A stretch of DNA of 64,000 bases, from contig NZ_NRQT01000010.1 in NCBI RefSeq assembly GCF_004119455.1, positions 62,001 through 126,000 of the forward strand, given 5' to 3'. Under the pieces are notes generated by a model. The model was not told where the DNA came from. It saw only the letters and a list, made by a program, of their open reading frames with translations, and did no database searches. This DNA comes from Chryseobacterium sp. CH25. GTDB lineage: Bacteria; Bacteroidota; Bacteroidia; Flavobacteriales; Weeksellaceae. This document shows positions 34,236-44,062 of this stretch, piece by piece; within the stretch, counting starts at the first letter, position 1; every line of letters starts with the position of its first letter. Made by a program: the position numbers and the translations under genes.

Positions 34236-37012
34236 TTAAAAGTTGAAATTAAGTCTTGTAAAAACATATCTTCCGTTCTGCCCAAACTGTGAAGTGGAGC
34301 GCGAGTAAATAAACTGATCGTTATTACTTGAAGCGGGTAAATTTTTGGTAGGATAAATATCAAACAAATTGTTAACTCCTATTGTTAATCCTACATTTTT
34401 TGTAAACTGATAGGCCGCTGAAATATCCGTAATAATTTTATCTCCTATGGTCTGGTGTTCTCTAGGATCAAGGATACCATCACCATTCACATCAATATTA
34501 TCTGCTCCGGTTACTTTTCCGAAATAGGTATTTCTAAGGTAGAAACTTGCTCCTTTCCATGTTAGCGTGTGGGAAAGACTTGCTTTTACTCTTGGTACAG
34601 CTTCTTCCAGATACACTCTTGATTTTTCAGAGAAATAAACTTTTTCAAGTGCCGGAGATTTTAATAATCCGGCTGAATGAATCTCTCCTACCTGCTTAGT
34701 TTGATTTAAGTTGATGGCGAAGTTATTATCTAATTTTATACCTGAAAATCTTGCATTATGGGCAATAACAATGTCCAGTCCCTTTGTTTCCGTATCAATG
34801 GCATTGGTGAAAAACTGAGCGGCATTCACATTCAATTTATCAAATTCGACCTGAGCATCAGCAGGAACATCTTTTCTTAAGAATTGATCGGTAAGAATAA
34901 TTCTGTTGTCAATTTTAGTAAAATATCCATCAGCAGTGAAGGTCAAATTCACAGATGGAATTTTATAAGTAAATCCTAAACTTGCAGATTTTGAGGTTTC
35001 CTGTTTTAATTTTGGAATATTCAACTGTCCTGCCAATCGGGAATCATTGCTGTATGTTCCTACTTCAAGAAGTTGGCCACCGGTAAATAAGGTAGAACTT
35101 ACATTATAATAAATCTGATGAATAGATGGTGCTCTGAATCCGGTAGACCCTGCAAATCTCACATTGAAATTAGGAGCCACTTTGATTCTTGAAGCTAATT
35201 TATAATTGAATGTAGATCCGAAATCTGAATAATTTTCATATCTGGCCGCTGCATCCACCAACAACCAGTTGGTAAAGTTTAATTCTATATCTGCGTAAGC
35301 CGCCAATGACTGTCTGTTCTTATTCACAGCGTTTTCAGGTTTAAATCCACCGAATACCTGTGAACCTCCCGGAAGAGGCTGCCCAAAAAGTCTGTAGGTC
35401 TTTTGGTAGTATTGTTCCAAGGATTTCCCAAAACATCATAGGTTGTATACGATGCCTCTTCCCCAGCTGTCATTTTAAAGTTTTCAAAACGGTGTTCTCC
35501 ACCAAATGCTACGTTCATTCCTTCCAATACATCATATTTCTTAGAGAAATCTAAATTGATGGTATTTTGAGTAAATCTTAATCCACCTGCATCAAACTCA
35601 TTAGGGGAAGCAAATCTTAAAGAAGTATTTCCTGTATTACGAATGTTATAAGTGAATGAATTCTGTCCGAAAGTATTACTGAAATCAATATTCCAGCCCT
35701 CCCATTTTCCTTTGATTCCTGCAGCTAATGAAATATCCTGAATATCTGTTCCTATCTGTGGCAGATAGCCATTAGGATACAAACCTGTAAAAGTTCTGCT
35801 TTCTCTTGGTCTTCTGTAGAATCCTCCTGAAACACCATGTCTTAAGCTATATCCGCCAAAAGTATATACCTTCCAGTTATCACTCACAGGAACCTCAGCA
35901 TTAATGAAAAGCTGATGGTTATTAAGCTTGGACTGTCCTACCTGCATATTGAAATCTTTTCTTGTCTGCCCTCTGTAAGCAAGCTCCTGATCAGTAACAT
36001 CAAAATTCAATAAAGACTGAAGTCCTTTCTGGATAACATTCCCTGCTCCGTCTTTTATATCCTGAATCGTATTAGCACCTTGGATACCTGCTAATTGGCC
36101 AGGAGTAAAATAATTGACTCCCTGAGCATACTGATGAATGTAGTTGATAATTTGCTGTGAATTGGATGTATTTCCAATATCAGTAAAAAGAGAAGAGAGA
36201 TTTACTCCATCTTTCAAAGCCCGTTGCTCAATGGCGTTGTAAGCATTATAAAGCGTTCCTGATTCTGTTCCGGCTCTATAAGTAGGATTTCTGAATTGGG
36301 AAGACCATGTAATATTGAAAAAACCGCCTTTTGTTCCAATCTTATTACCATAATTTAGGTCTAATTGAATATTCTGTCCATCAAAATTTCCGGTGTGGTC
36401 ATTAGCGGTAGGCGTTAAATTTCCACCATAACTGATCTGACCAGCCAGTTTACCGGTATCTCTTTTCAGTTCAAGGTTCATTACCCCAGCGATAGCATCA
36501 GATCCATATTGTGCGGCAGCTCCATCTCTTAAAACTTCTATTCTGTTTAAAGCGAAAGAAGGAATGGCATTCAAATCTGTTCCTACCGTTCCTCTTCCAG
36601 GAGTACCGTTGACGTTAACCAGTGCAGAGGTATGTCTTCTTTTTCCATTAACCAATACCAAAACCTGATCTGGTCCCAGGCCTCTTAACTGTGCTGGATC
36701 CAAATGATCTGTTCCGTCAGAATTGGTTTGAATCGTAGAGGTAAAAGAAGGGGCGATCGCATTTAAGATTTGTCCGATATTAGATTGTGGAAGAACTACT
36801 GAAGCTTCCTTCAGATTGAATACATCCACAGGAACCGGGCTGTCTGCCTTCGATCTTGCCCCGGCTCTGGAGCCCAGGATAATCACTTCTTCTACTTTAT
36901 TTGTATTAACGCTGTCTTTTTTTGTTTTGATACTGTCCTTTTCCTGTCCATAGGTAAAAACGCCCAGGAAAAATAAAACAGAGGCCGAAAAAATAGTCTT
37001 TTTATTACTCAT
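34236..37012 (-). pseudogene. Large TonB-dependent receptor, single-base frameshift
   Basis: About 925 aa if one base is restored. From ATG 37012: signal peptide ending FTYGQ; plug with ALNRIEVLRDGAAAQYGSDAIAG and GPDQVLVLVNGKRRHTSALV; barrel with long loops. The frame breaks in A5 at 35385-35389 (six would give KRPTDFFGQPLPGG); the remaining 390 aa, with GFRAPSIHQIYYN and the C-terminal TRLNFNF, continue in the next frame. The short-plug, N-terminal-EVIILGSRAG type is often an iron-siderophore receptor, but substrate is unknown. No SusD partner is present. Confidence 0.85.
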
Positions 37013-37056
37013 ATCATTCCATCAATTTGATTAAACATTTATGTTTTTTGCAGGTG

Positions 37057-37098
37057 CAAATGTAAAGCATATTTATTAGTCTACAAAATTAATAGACT
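37057..37098 (-). promoter_or_regulatory. Promoter of TonB receptor 2 with overlapping inverted repeat
   Basis: Minus strand TTG (37086-37084), exactly 19 bp, TACATTTG (37064-37057). An inverted repeat AGTCTA-N9-TAGACT (37078-37098) covers the -33 region and could be an operator. Confidence 0.65.
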
Positions 37099-37183
37099 TT
37101 GTTTTTGTAAAAAATGATAATCGTTTCTTTCTATCCCTTATTAAAATTACTATTTTTCCAATAAGTTGAAGATATTTCATAAA

Positions 37184-37211
37184 AAAACGGACTCAAAAAA
37201 TGAATCCGTTT
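37184..37211 (-). terminator. Terminator after the helicase gene
   Basis: AAACGGA and TCCGTTT around an A-rich loop; on the minus strand a T run (from A7 at 37181-37187) follows. Stem is short. Confidence 0.6.
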
Positions 37212-37238
37212 ATATTATGTAAAAGTTATTTTTTAAGC

Positions 37239-39572
37239 TTAAATCTTCGTTAGTTTAGCATATTTCAGAATCAGGTTCTTCTCCCCTTCGTGTATGAATA
37301 CTACTTTTGCTTTGATATTCTGAGGATCTGTTCCGTCTAAGAAAGCAACCTCTCCTATTCCAAAACGGTCGTGTCTTACTTTATCTCCCACTTCAATATC
37401 CTGAGAAGAGGCTCCACTTGGATTGATAATTTTGGCTGTACTTACCGGTTTCAGTTTTCTTACCTCCGGTGCAGGTTTTGAATTATCTTCACCTCTGTTA
37501 AGCGTCTTTTTCTCTACCTTCTTGAAAGATTTCATTTCAGATGGGTGTTCATCAAAAATATTGGATTTCACCCCTGCATTATTGATAAACCTCTTCTCCA
37601 TTGCGGGATTAAGAAATTCAATATATTCATCATCAATCTCGCTCAGGAATCTTGATGGTTCTGCATCAGTAATTTTACCCCATTGGAAACGGGAAACAGC
37701 ATATGAGAAAAACACTTGCTTTTCAGCTCTGGTTAAGGCCACATAAAATAATCGTCTCTCTTCTTCAAGATCTTCTCTGGTTGCAGAACTCATAAAACTT
37801 GGGAAAAGATTTTCTTCAAGACCTACCAGGTGAACAACAGGGAATTCCAGACCTTTGGAAAGGTGAATCGTCATCAGAGAAACCATATCATCTTCTAAAT
37901 CCTTATCCTGAGTATCTGCCGATAGGGCAATATTTTCAAGGAAATTAGAAAGACTCGGGTCTCCGTCTTCCAGCTGCATCTGTTCTTCAATAAACCCTTG
38001 CATGGAGTTCATCAATTCCTGCACGTTTTCCACTCTTGAAATTCCTTCCGGAGTCTGGTCGTCTTTTAAGAACTTAATCAACCCACTTCGTTTTGCTACT
38101 TCCATGGCAACGCTGTAAGCCGTTTCAGTCTTCAGCAGCACCTGGAATGCTTTAATCATGGACCAGAAGTCGTTCAGTTTGTTTAAAACCCCATTATTCA
38201 GTCCTAATTGAGGAGCATAAATAGGTAAATTATCAAGAACTTTTGCTACAGGAAGATTCTGAGCGTCTGCAAAAACGATCAATTTATTCTGTGTGGTATC
38301 TCCAATACCTCTAGCCGGATAGTTGATGATTCTCATCAGGGCTTCCGAGTCATTTTCATTGATTAAAAGACGCAGATAACCTATTAAATCTTTAACTTCT
38401 TTTCTTTGGTAGAATGAAAGTCCACCATACACTTTGTACGGAATATTTTTACGTCTCAAAGCATCTTCAAATGCTCTGGTCTGAGAGTTTGTTCTGTATA
38501 AAATAGCAAAATCACTATATTTTCTTTGGTCACGATTGCGAAGTTCCCAGATATTTCCGGCTACGAAGTTAGCTTCATCAGCATCAGAAAGAGAGCGATA
38601 AATTTTAATTTTATCTCCTTCTTCGTTATCACTGAAAACATTTTTCTTAAACTGCTGTAAGTTTTTAGCAATAACAACATTCGCAGCGTTTACAATATTT
38701 TGAGTAGAACGGTAGTTTTGTTCCAATGATACTGTAATAGCATCCGGGTAATCTTTTTTAAAATTCAGGATGTTATAAATATTAGCCCCACGGAAAGAGT
38801 AAATAGACTGAGCATCATCTCCTACCACACAAATATTTTCAAACTTGGAAGCTAAAGCTTTCACAATAAGATACTGAGAGTGGTTGGTATCCTGGTACTC
38901 ATCTACCATGATGTATCTGAATCTGTCCTGGTATTTCGCCAATACTTCAGGGAAACGCGTCAGTAATTCATTGGTTTTTAATAACAAATCATCAAAATCC
39001 ATTGATCCGTTTTTGAAACACTGCTCTACATACCTCTGATAGATCTGCCCGATAAATTTCATATTCGCTTTTTCATCAGCCTCCATTAATTCCGGATTGT
39101 TGAAGTATGCTTTAACGGTAATCAGGTTGTTTTTATAGGTTGAAATTCTTGCCTGAACTTTCTTTGGTTTATAAAGATCGGCATCAATATTCATATCCTT
39201 CAATACTTTTTTAATCACATTCAGGGCATCCTGCTGGTCATAAATGGTAAAATTGGAAGGATAGCCCAGATAATGAGCTTCAATTCTTAAAATTCTCGCA
39301 AAAACCGAGTGAAACGTTCCCATCCAAAGACTTCTTGCATTGCTGTCTCCCACTACCTTTGCGATACGCTCTTTCATTTCACGGGCCGCTTTATTGGTAA
39401 AGGTAAGTGCCAGGATATTGAAAGGGTCTATTCCGTTATGGATAAGGTGGGCAATACGCATGGTAAGCACACGTGTTTTTCCGGAACCTGCTCCTGCAAG
39501 CACCATCAGAGGGCCTTGTAAAGAGGTAACGGCTTCATATTGTGATTCGTTGAGTCCTTTCAGATAATCCAT
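37239..39572 (-). CDS. pcrA: UvrD/PcrA-type DNA helicase
   Basis: 777 aa superfamily 1A 3'-5' helicase. In order: Q motif LNESQYEAV, Walker A AGAGSGKT, TFTNKAAREMKERI (Ia), DEYQDTN (Walker B), QNYRSTQNI, SLMTIHLSKGLEFPVV (V) and VALTRAEKQVF (VI). The C-terminal tail has KVRHDRFGIGEV, the Tudor-like PcrA segment that contacts RNA polymerase. Used in nucleotide excision repair and clearing of stalled polymerases. Full length, unlike its frameshifted neighbour. Confidence 0.94.
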   Translation of the reverse strand: MDYLKGLNESQYEAVTSLQGPLMVLAGAGSGKTRVLTMRIAHLIHNGIDPFNILALTFTNKAAREMKERIAKVVGDSNARSLWMGTFHSVFARILRIEAHYLGYPSNFTIYDQQDALNVIKKVLKDMNIDADLYKPKKVQARISTYKNNLITVKAYFNNPELMEADEKANMKFIGQIYQRYVEQCFKNGSMDFDDLLLKTNELLTRFPEVLAKYQDRFRYIMVDEYQDTNHSQYLIVKALASKFENICVVGDDAQSIYSFRGANIYNILNFKKDYPDAITVSLEQNYRSTQNIVNAANVVIAKNLQQFKKNVFSDNEEGDKIKIYRSLSDADEANFVAGNIWELRNRDQRKYSDFAILYRTNSQTRAFEDALRRKNIPYKVYGGLSFYQRKEVKDLIGYLRLLINENDSEALMRIINYPARGIGDTTQNKLIVFADAQNLPVAKVLDNLPIYAPQLGLNNGVLNKLNDFWSMIKAFQVLLKTETAYSVAMEVAKRSGLIKFLKDDQTPEGISRVENVQELMNSMQGFIEEQMQLEDGDPSLSNFLENIALSADTQDKDLEDDMVSLMTIHLSKGLEFPVVHLVGLEENLFPSFMSSATREDLEEERRLFYVALTRAEKQVFFSYAVSRFQWGKITDAEPSRFLSEIDDEYIEFLNPAMEKRFINNAGVKSNIFDEHPSEMKSFKKVEKKTLNRGEDNSKPAPEVRKLKPVSTAKIINPSGASSQDIEVGDKVRHDRFGIGEVAFLDGTDPQNIKAKVVFIHEGEKNLILKYAKLTKI

Positions 39573-39594
39573 ACTGCAAAAAATTTTGGGAACA

Positions 39595-39624
39595 CAAAAT
39601 TAAGGTATTCAGAGGAGAATTCAA
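39595..39624 (-). promoter_or_regulatory. Promoter of the helicase gene
   Basis: Minus strand TTG (39624-39622), exactly 19 bp, TAATTTTG (39602-39595), 23 bp before the ATG. Confidence 0.65.
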
Positions 39625-39637
39625 ATTATGAAATGGG

Positions 39638-39822
39638 AATGGTGAATTTTTGCTTCACAAATGAATGGTAAATGGTTACAGTCTATAAAAGTAGAGAGGT
39701 ATGCTGAAAGAAATATTGATCTTATTCTCAATTTATTTAAACGTGAATGGTGAATGTGGCTGCAGCTCATAAAATTGACAAGCGAAGCGAATTGACCATT
39801 GACCATTCACTATTCACTATTA
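39638..39822. repeat. Dispersed GCGAA/TTGACC intergenic repeat, copy 2
   Basis: GGAATGGTGAATTTTTGCTTC at the left mirrors GCGAAGCGAATTGACCATTG plus ACCATTCAC at the right; the middle holds another ATGGTGAATG. This is the longest copy and fills most of the 331-bp gap between the helicase and the M16 peptidase. Confidence 0.6.
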
Positions 39823-39903
39823 ACCTTCTTCTCTCAACTTCTCGCTCTATTTTGTAACATTTAATTCACTTTTCCTACTTATTGATAAACAATTTCTAAC
39901 TTT

Positions 39904-41217
39904 ATGAAAAAGCGACTTCTTTCGGCTGCTGCCGTAGCTTTCTTCGGGCTCATGCTGAATGCACAGCAAATTAAATTCGAAGAGTATGATCTTCCCAATG
40001 GTCTTCACGTAATTCTTCATCAGGATAATTCGGCTCCGGTAGTCACTACAGGTGTTATGTATCATGTAGGAGCAAAAGATGAGGTAAAAGGAAGAACCGG
40101 CTTTGCCCACTTCTTTGAACACCTATTATTTGAAGGAACTCCTAATATCAAAAGAGGAGATTGGTTTAAAATTGTTTCTTCAAACGGAGGACAAAACAAT
40201 GCCAATACCACTAACGACAGAACGTATTACTACGAAACATTCCCTTCCAATAATGAACAGCTTGGACTTTGGATGGAGGCTGAAAGAATGCGTCATGCGG
40301 TTATTAACCAGGTTGGAGTAGACACCCAGAGAGAAGTGGTAAAAGAGGAAAAAAGGTTAAGAATGGATAACCAGCCTTATGGAAATCTTTTCACAACAAT
40401 CCAGAAAAATCTGTTTACCAATCACCCTTACAATTGGCCAACTATCGGATCTATGGAAGATCTTAACTCGGCTAAGCTTGAAGAATTTCAGGCATTTTAT
40501 AAAAAGTTCTACGTACCGAACAATGCTACTTTAGTGGTTGCAGGAGATATTAAACCTGAACAGACTAAAAAATGGATTGAAGAATATTACGGAGGGATTC
40601 CAAAGGGAACCGTATATCCAAAAGATTTCCCTAAAGATGCTCCAATCACTCAGGAAAAAGAGGTTACTGCCACTGACCCTAACATTCAGCTTCCTGCTTA
40701 TGTTTTTGCTTACAGAACTCCAGCCAATAAAGAAAAAGACGCTTATGTTTTAGATATGCTTTCTTCTTATTTAAGCAATGGAAAGTCTTCTGTTTTGTAT
40801 AAGAAATTGGTTGATCAGGATAAAAAAGCGCTTCAGGTAGCTGCTTTCAATCAAGGGTTAGAAGACTACAGTATTTTTGCATTCTTTGCTATCCCAATGG
40901 GACAGACATCTAAGCAGACATTACAGACAGATATTGATGCCGAGATTAAAAAACTTCAGACAACTTTAATTTCTGATGAAGATTATCAGAAGATTCAGAA
41001 CCAGTTTGAAAACCAGTTTGTAAATCAGAATTCAAGCATTCAGGGGATTGCTGCTTCTTTAGCAACTAACCACGTATTGATGGGAAATACAAACCTTATC
41101 AATAAGGAGATTGATATCTACAGATCTATCACCAAACAGGATATTCAAAATGCAGCTAAAAAATATCTGAATTCCAACCAAAGAATCATTATCAACTACG
41201 TTCCTGAGAAAAAATAA
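39904..41217 (+). CDS. M16 family zinc peptidase (catalytic subunit)
   Basis: 437 aa with a signal peptide (ends LNAQQ). The inverted zinc motif HFFEHLLFEG (H-x-x-E-H) is intact, with the distal acid in the REVVKEEKRLRMD segment. Pitrilysin-like; periplasmic. Full-length two-domain M16B protein with C-terminal NATLVVAGDIKPE and the R/Y region. It lies 7 bp before a second M16 gene lacking the zinc motif, the usual alpha/beta heterodimer arrangement. Confidence 0.9.
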   Translation: MKKRLLSAAAVAFFGLMLNAQQIKFEEYDLPNGLHVILHQDNSAPVVTTGVMYHVGAKDEVKGRTGFAHFFEHLLFEGTPNIKRGDWFKIVSSNGGQNNANTTNDRTYYYETFPSNNEQLGLWMEAERMRHAVINQVGVDTQREVVKEEKRLRMDNQPYGNLFTTIQKNLFTNHPYNWPTIGSMEDLNSAKLEEFQAFYKKFYVPNNATLVVAGDIKPEQTKKWIEEYYGGIPKGTVYPKDFPKDAPITQEKEVTATDPNIQLPAYVFAYRTPANKEKDAYVLDMLSSYLSNGKSSVLYKKLVDQDKKALQVAAFNQGLEDYSIFAFFAIPMGQTSKQTLQTDIDAEIKKLQTTLISDEDYQKIQNQFENQFVNQNSSIQGIAASLATNHVLMGNTNLINKEIDIYRSITKQDIQNAAKKYLNSNQRIIINYVPEKK

Positions 41218-41224
41218 TTTACCC

Positions 41225-43255
41225 ATGAAAAAGCAATTCACTTATATAGCAGCGGCATTTTTATTTGCAGGAATGCTTTCTGCCCAAAAAATTGACCTTA
41301 ATGCAATGCCAAAACCGGGACCTACTCCTGCCATCAACATTGCTAAACCAAAAACATTTCAACTGAGCAACGGATTAACCGTAATGGTGGTTGAAAATAA
41401 TAAACTTCCAAGGGTAAATACAACCCTTTCCATGGACAGACCACCTTATCATGAAGGAAATATTGCTGGAGTAAGCGAAATCATGGCCAGCCAGCTTGAT
41501 AACGGAACTACCAACCTAAGCAAGGATGAATTTAATAAAAAAGTAGACTTTCTAGGAGCCAATATCAATTTCTCTTCTAATGGAGCTGCTTCAAATTCTC
41601 TTTCAAAGTATTTCCCAGAAGTATTAAGCTTAATGGCTGATGCCATCGTTAATCCTAAATTCTCTGCTGAAGAAATTAAAAATGCCAAGGAGAGAACTAT
41701 TGAGGGCCTAAAAGCTGATGAAAAAAATGCTTCATCCATTGCTGAAAGAGTATCTACTGCTCTTATGTATGGAAAAAATACATCAAGAGGAGAATTTGAA
41801 ACTATTGAATCTATCAATAAAATTCAACTGGCGGATGTTCAGAATATTTACAATAAATACTACTCTCCGGATAATGCTTATTTAGTAATTGTAGGAGATG
41901 TAAAATTCGATCAGATCAAGCCTTTGGTTGAGAAAGCCTTTGGAAGCTGGAAAAAATCAAATACAAAGTTTGCAGCTTTGGAACCTGCATCTAATGTTTC
42001 CAAAACAGAAATCAATGTGGTTGATGTACCGTCTGCTGTACAATCTGTACTGTCTGTAAGCAACCTTAACAACCTTAAGATGAAAGATCCACACTACTTC
42101 TCTGCTACTATGGCCAATTATATTCTTGGCGGCGGCGGTGAAGCAAGACTTTTCATGAACCTCAGAGAAAAGAACGGGTTTACATACGGAGCCTATTCAA
42201 GCATGAATGCCAGTAAATATTCTCCCGATTTCTCAGCAGAGACCAGCGTAAGAAATGAGGTTACAGATAAAGCTGTAAAGGAAATGATGAACGAACTTAA
42301 TGCTATTTCCACTGTAAAACCTGAGGAATTGGATAATGCTAAAGCTAAACTGAAAGGTTCTTTCATTATGTCTTTAGAAAAACCTGAAACCATCGCTAAG
42401 TTCGCATTGAATCAAAAAGTTCAGGATCTTCCTGCTGATTTTTACACCAATTATTTAAAATCTATTGATAAAGTTACCGCTGCGGACGTTTCTAATGCGG
42501 TAAAAGCTACAATCCTTCCGAACCAGAGCAGAATCTTCATTGCAGGTAAGGCCTCTGATATTGCTGAAGGACTTGAAAAACTTGGATACCCTGTAAAATA
42601 TTTTGATAAGGAAGCTAATCCGGTTGCAAAACCTACAGCACAAAAAGTTGATGCAAATGTAACCATTGGCTCTGTAGCAGATAAATATATCAATGCTATC
42701 GGTGGTTTAGCAGCAGTTCAAAAAGTGACTTCTATTACCGCTGATGCTACAACCAAGGTTCAGGGAATGGATATGACCATGAAACTGATCCAGGGGAAAG
42801 GCGGAAAGATGATGATGGAGATGAAAATGATGGGCAACACTCTTCAAAAAATCGTTTTTGATGGTAAAGACGGATATGCAGAAGCACAGGGACAAAAAAT
42901 GCCTCTGAATGACAAACAGAAAGCTTCTATGGCAGAGCCGGAGCTTTTCCCGGAACTTACTTTTGCTAAATCAACTGAATTTAAGTTAGCAGGAATCGAA
43001 AAATATAACAATGAAGATTCTTATGTGGTAAAAGGACCAAAGCAGACTTATTACTACAGCGTAAAAACAGGTTTAAAGACAGGTGAGATAAAAGTTGGAG
43101 AAGGAGGTTCTATGCCTACAAATTTCTCTGATTATAAAGAGGTATCAGGAGTAAAACTTCCATTCACAATTATCCAGAATATGGGTGGAATGGAAATTAA
43201 CCTAGCTGTACAGTCTTATCAGATTAATCAGGCCAAGGATTCTGATTTTAAATAA
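41225..43255 (+). CDS. M16 family peptidase-like partner with extra C-terminal domain
   Basis: 676 aa with a signal peptide (ends LSAQ). The region equivalent to the zinc site reads GVSEIMASQLDNGT, so it has no H-x-x-E-H and cannot bind catalytic zinc; it should serve as the substrate-binding partner of the preceding protein. Residues 1-460 are the M16 part (GGGGEARLFMNLREKNGFTY). About 470-676 form an added domain of beta strands (GLAAVQKVTSITADATTKV to SGVKLPFTIIQNMGG) that resembles outer-membrane lipoprotein-sorting-like folds. A terminator follows. Confidence 0.85.
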   Translation: MKKQFTYIAAAFLFAGMLSAQKIDLNAMPKPGPTPAINIAKPKTFQLSNGLTVMVVENNKLPRVNTTLSMDRPPYHEGNIAGVSEIMASQLDNGTTNLSKDEFNKKVDFLGANINFSSNGAASNSLSKYFPEVLSLMADAIVNPKFSAEEIKNAKERTIEGLKADEKNASSIAERVSTALMYGKNTSRGEFETIESINKIQLADVQNIYNKYYSPDNAYLVIVGDVKFDQIKPLVEKAFGSWKKSNTKFAALEPASNVSKTEINVVDVPSAVQSVLSVSNLNNLKMKDPHYFSATMANYILGGGGEARLFMNLREKNGFTYGAYSSMNASKYSPDFSAETSVRNEVTDKAVKEMMNELNAISTVKPEELDNAKAKLKGSFIMSLEKPETIAKFALNQKVQDLPADFYTNYLKSIDKVTAADVSNAVKATILPNQSRIFIAGKASDIAEGLEKLGYPVKYFDKEANPVAKPTAQKVDANVTIGSVADKYINAIGGLAAVQKVTSITADATTKVQGMDMTMKLIQGKGGKMMMEMKMMGNTLQKIVFDGKDGYAEAQGQKMPLNDKQKASMAEPELFPELTFAKSTEFKLAGIEKYNNEDSYVVKGPKQTYYYSVKTGLKTGEIKVGEGGSMPTNFSDYKEVSGVKLPFTIIQNMGGMEINLAVQSYQINQAKDSDFK

Positions 43256-43275
43256 AAAACAAAACAATTTTACAG

Positions 43276-43310
43276 AAAAGGTTATCTCAATTTGGGATAG
43301 CCTTTTTTTA
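43276..43310 (+). terminator. Terminator after the M16 pair
   Basis: AAAAGGTTATC, 7-nt loop, GGATAGCCTTTTTTTA (one G-U pair). Confidence 0.8.
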
Positions 43311-43346
43311 TTTACGATCACTCATAAATAAAATATCGATACTACA

Positions 43347-43383
43347 ATGAATCTGCGTGATCTGCAAAATCTGCGGGAAAATT
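43347..43383. repeat. Partial ATCTGC-type palindromic repeat
   Basis: AATCTGCGTGATCTGCAAAA then TCTGCGGGAAAA shares words with the perfect element at 12021-12083, but only one side is preserved. The rest of the 301-bp gap before secG is AT-rich without other structure. Confidence 0.45.
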
Positions 43384-43500
43384 AATCCCCCAAGGAGTCA
43401 TTTCCATATTTCTATATTATCTCTACCTCAGTTTTAAGTATAAAATCATTGTTTGATTTTTATTTTTTTTGTTATTCTGCCATATTTACCAGCATCTTTT

Positions 43501-43531
43501 TTTGTTGTTCAGTAAAAAAAGATTAAATTTG
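43501..43531 (+). promoter_or_regulatory. Promoter of secG
   Basis: TTTG (43501-43504), exactly 19 bp, TAAATTTG (43524-43531); leader about 20 nt. Confidence 0.75.
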
Positions 43532-43556
43532 CCCATTCAAAAAGATATCAGAATTA

Positions 43557-43913
43557 ATGGATACTATATTTACACTATTGATGGTTCTTATTATGATTGC
43601 CAGTGTTTTATTGGTGATTGTTGTTATGGCTCAAAACCCAAAAGGTGGAGGTCTTTCCAGTACGTTCGGAGGGGCATCTTCTGCTCAGTTTGGAGTACAG
43701 AGAACCAATGATTTCATGGAAAAAGCAACATGGACTCTAGGCGGAACTATCATCGTTCTTATCCTTATAAGCGTTGTTATCACTGGTAAACCGTCACAAG
43801 CGGCCCCAGCTCAGCAACAACCAGCTAAAAAAGAAGCTCCGGCAAAACAATCTGCTCCGGCTTCTTCAACTACTACTGCACCGGTTTCAACACCAGCTGC
43901 ACCAGCTAAATAA
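43557..43913 (+). CDS. secG: Preprotein translocase subunit SecG
   Basis: 118 aa. Two hydrophobic helices (about 3-22 and 55-75) flank the SecG loop MAQNPKGGGLSSTFGGASSA with QFGVQRTNDFMEKATW. The C terminus is an Ala/Pro/Lys-rich tail (about 85-118), low in complexity and presumably cytosolic or flexible. Part of the SecYEG channel. Followed by a perfect terminator. Confidence 0.93.
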   Translation: MDTIFTLLMVLIMIASVLLVIVVMAQNPKGGGLSSTFGGASSAQFGVQRTNDFMEKATWTLGGTIIVLILISVVITGKPSQAAPAQQQPAKKEAPAKQSAPASSTTTAPVSTPAAPAK

Positions 43914-43937
43914 GAAGATTATTTTTCTACATACAAT

Positions 43938-43969
43938 AAAAAAGCAACTCAATTTGAGTTGCTTTTTTA
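43938..43969 (+). terminator. Terminator after secG
   Basis: AAAAAAGCAACTCAA and TTTGAGTTGCTTTTTT form a near-perfect palindrome. Confidence 0.9.
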
Positions 43970-44037
43970 TTATACTCTATTTTTACAATTTAATTTATGT
44001 AAGAAAGTTATAAAGCAGACATAAGTATTACACCCAT

Positions 44038-44060
44038 CCATGTCTTCCAGCTTCCAGCCC
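44038..44060. repeat. Fragment of the CTTCCAGCTTCC repeat
   Basis: ATGTCTTCCAGCTTCCAGCC matches the right end of the 149-285 element; no left partner nearby. It abuts the end of the glycosyltransferase gene. Confidence 0.4.
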
Positions 44061-44062
44061 AA

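Noticed and set aside
43774..44013. 79-aa Gln/Leu-rich frame overlapping secG
   Set aside because: Shadow frame created by the Ala/Pro/Lys-rich SecG tail and the terminator that follows.
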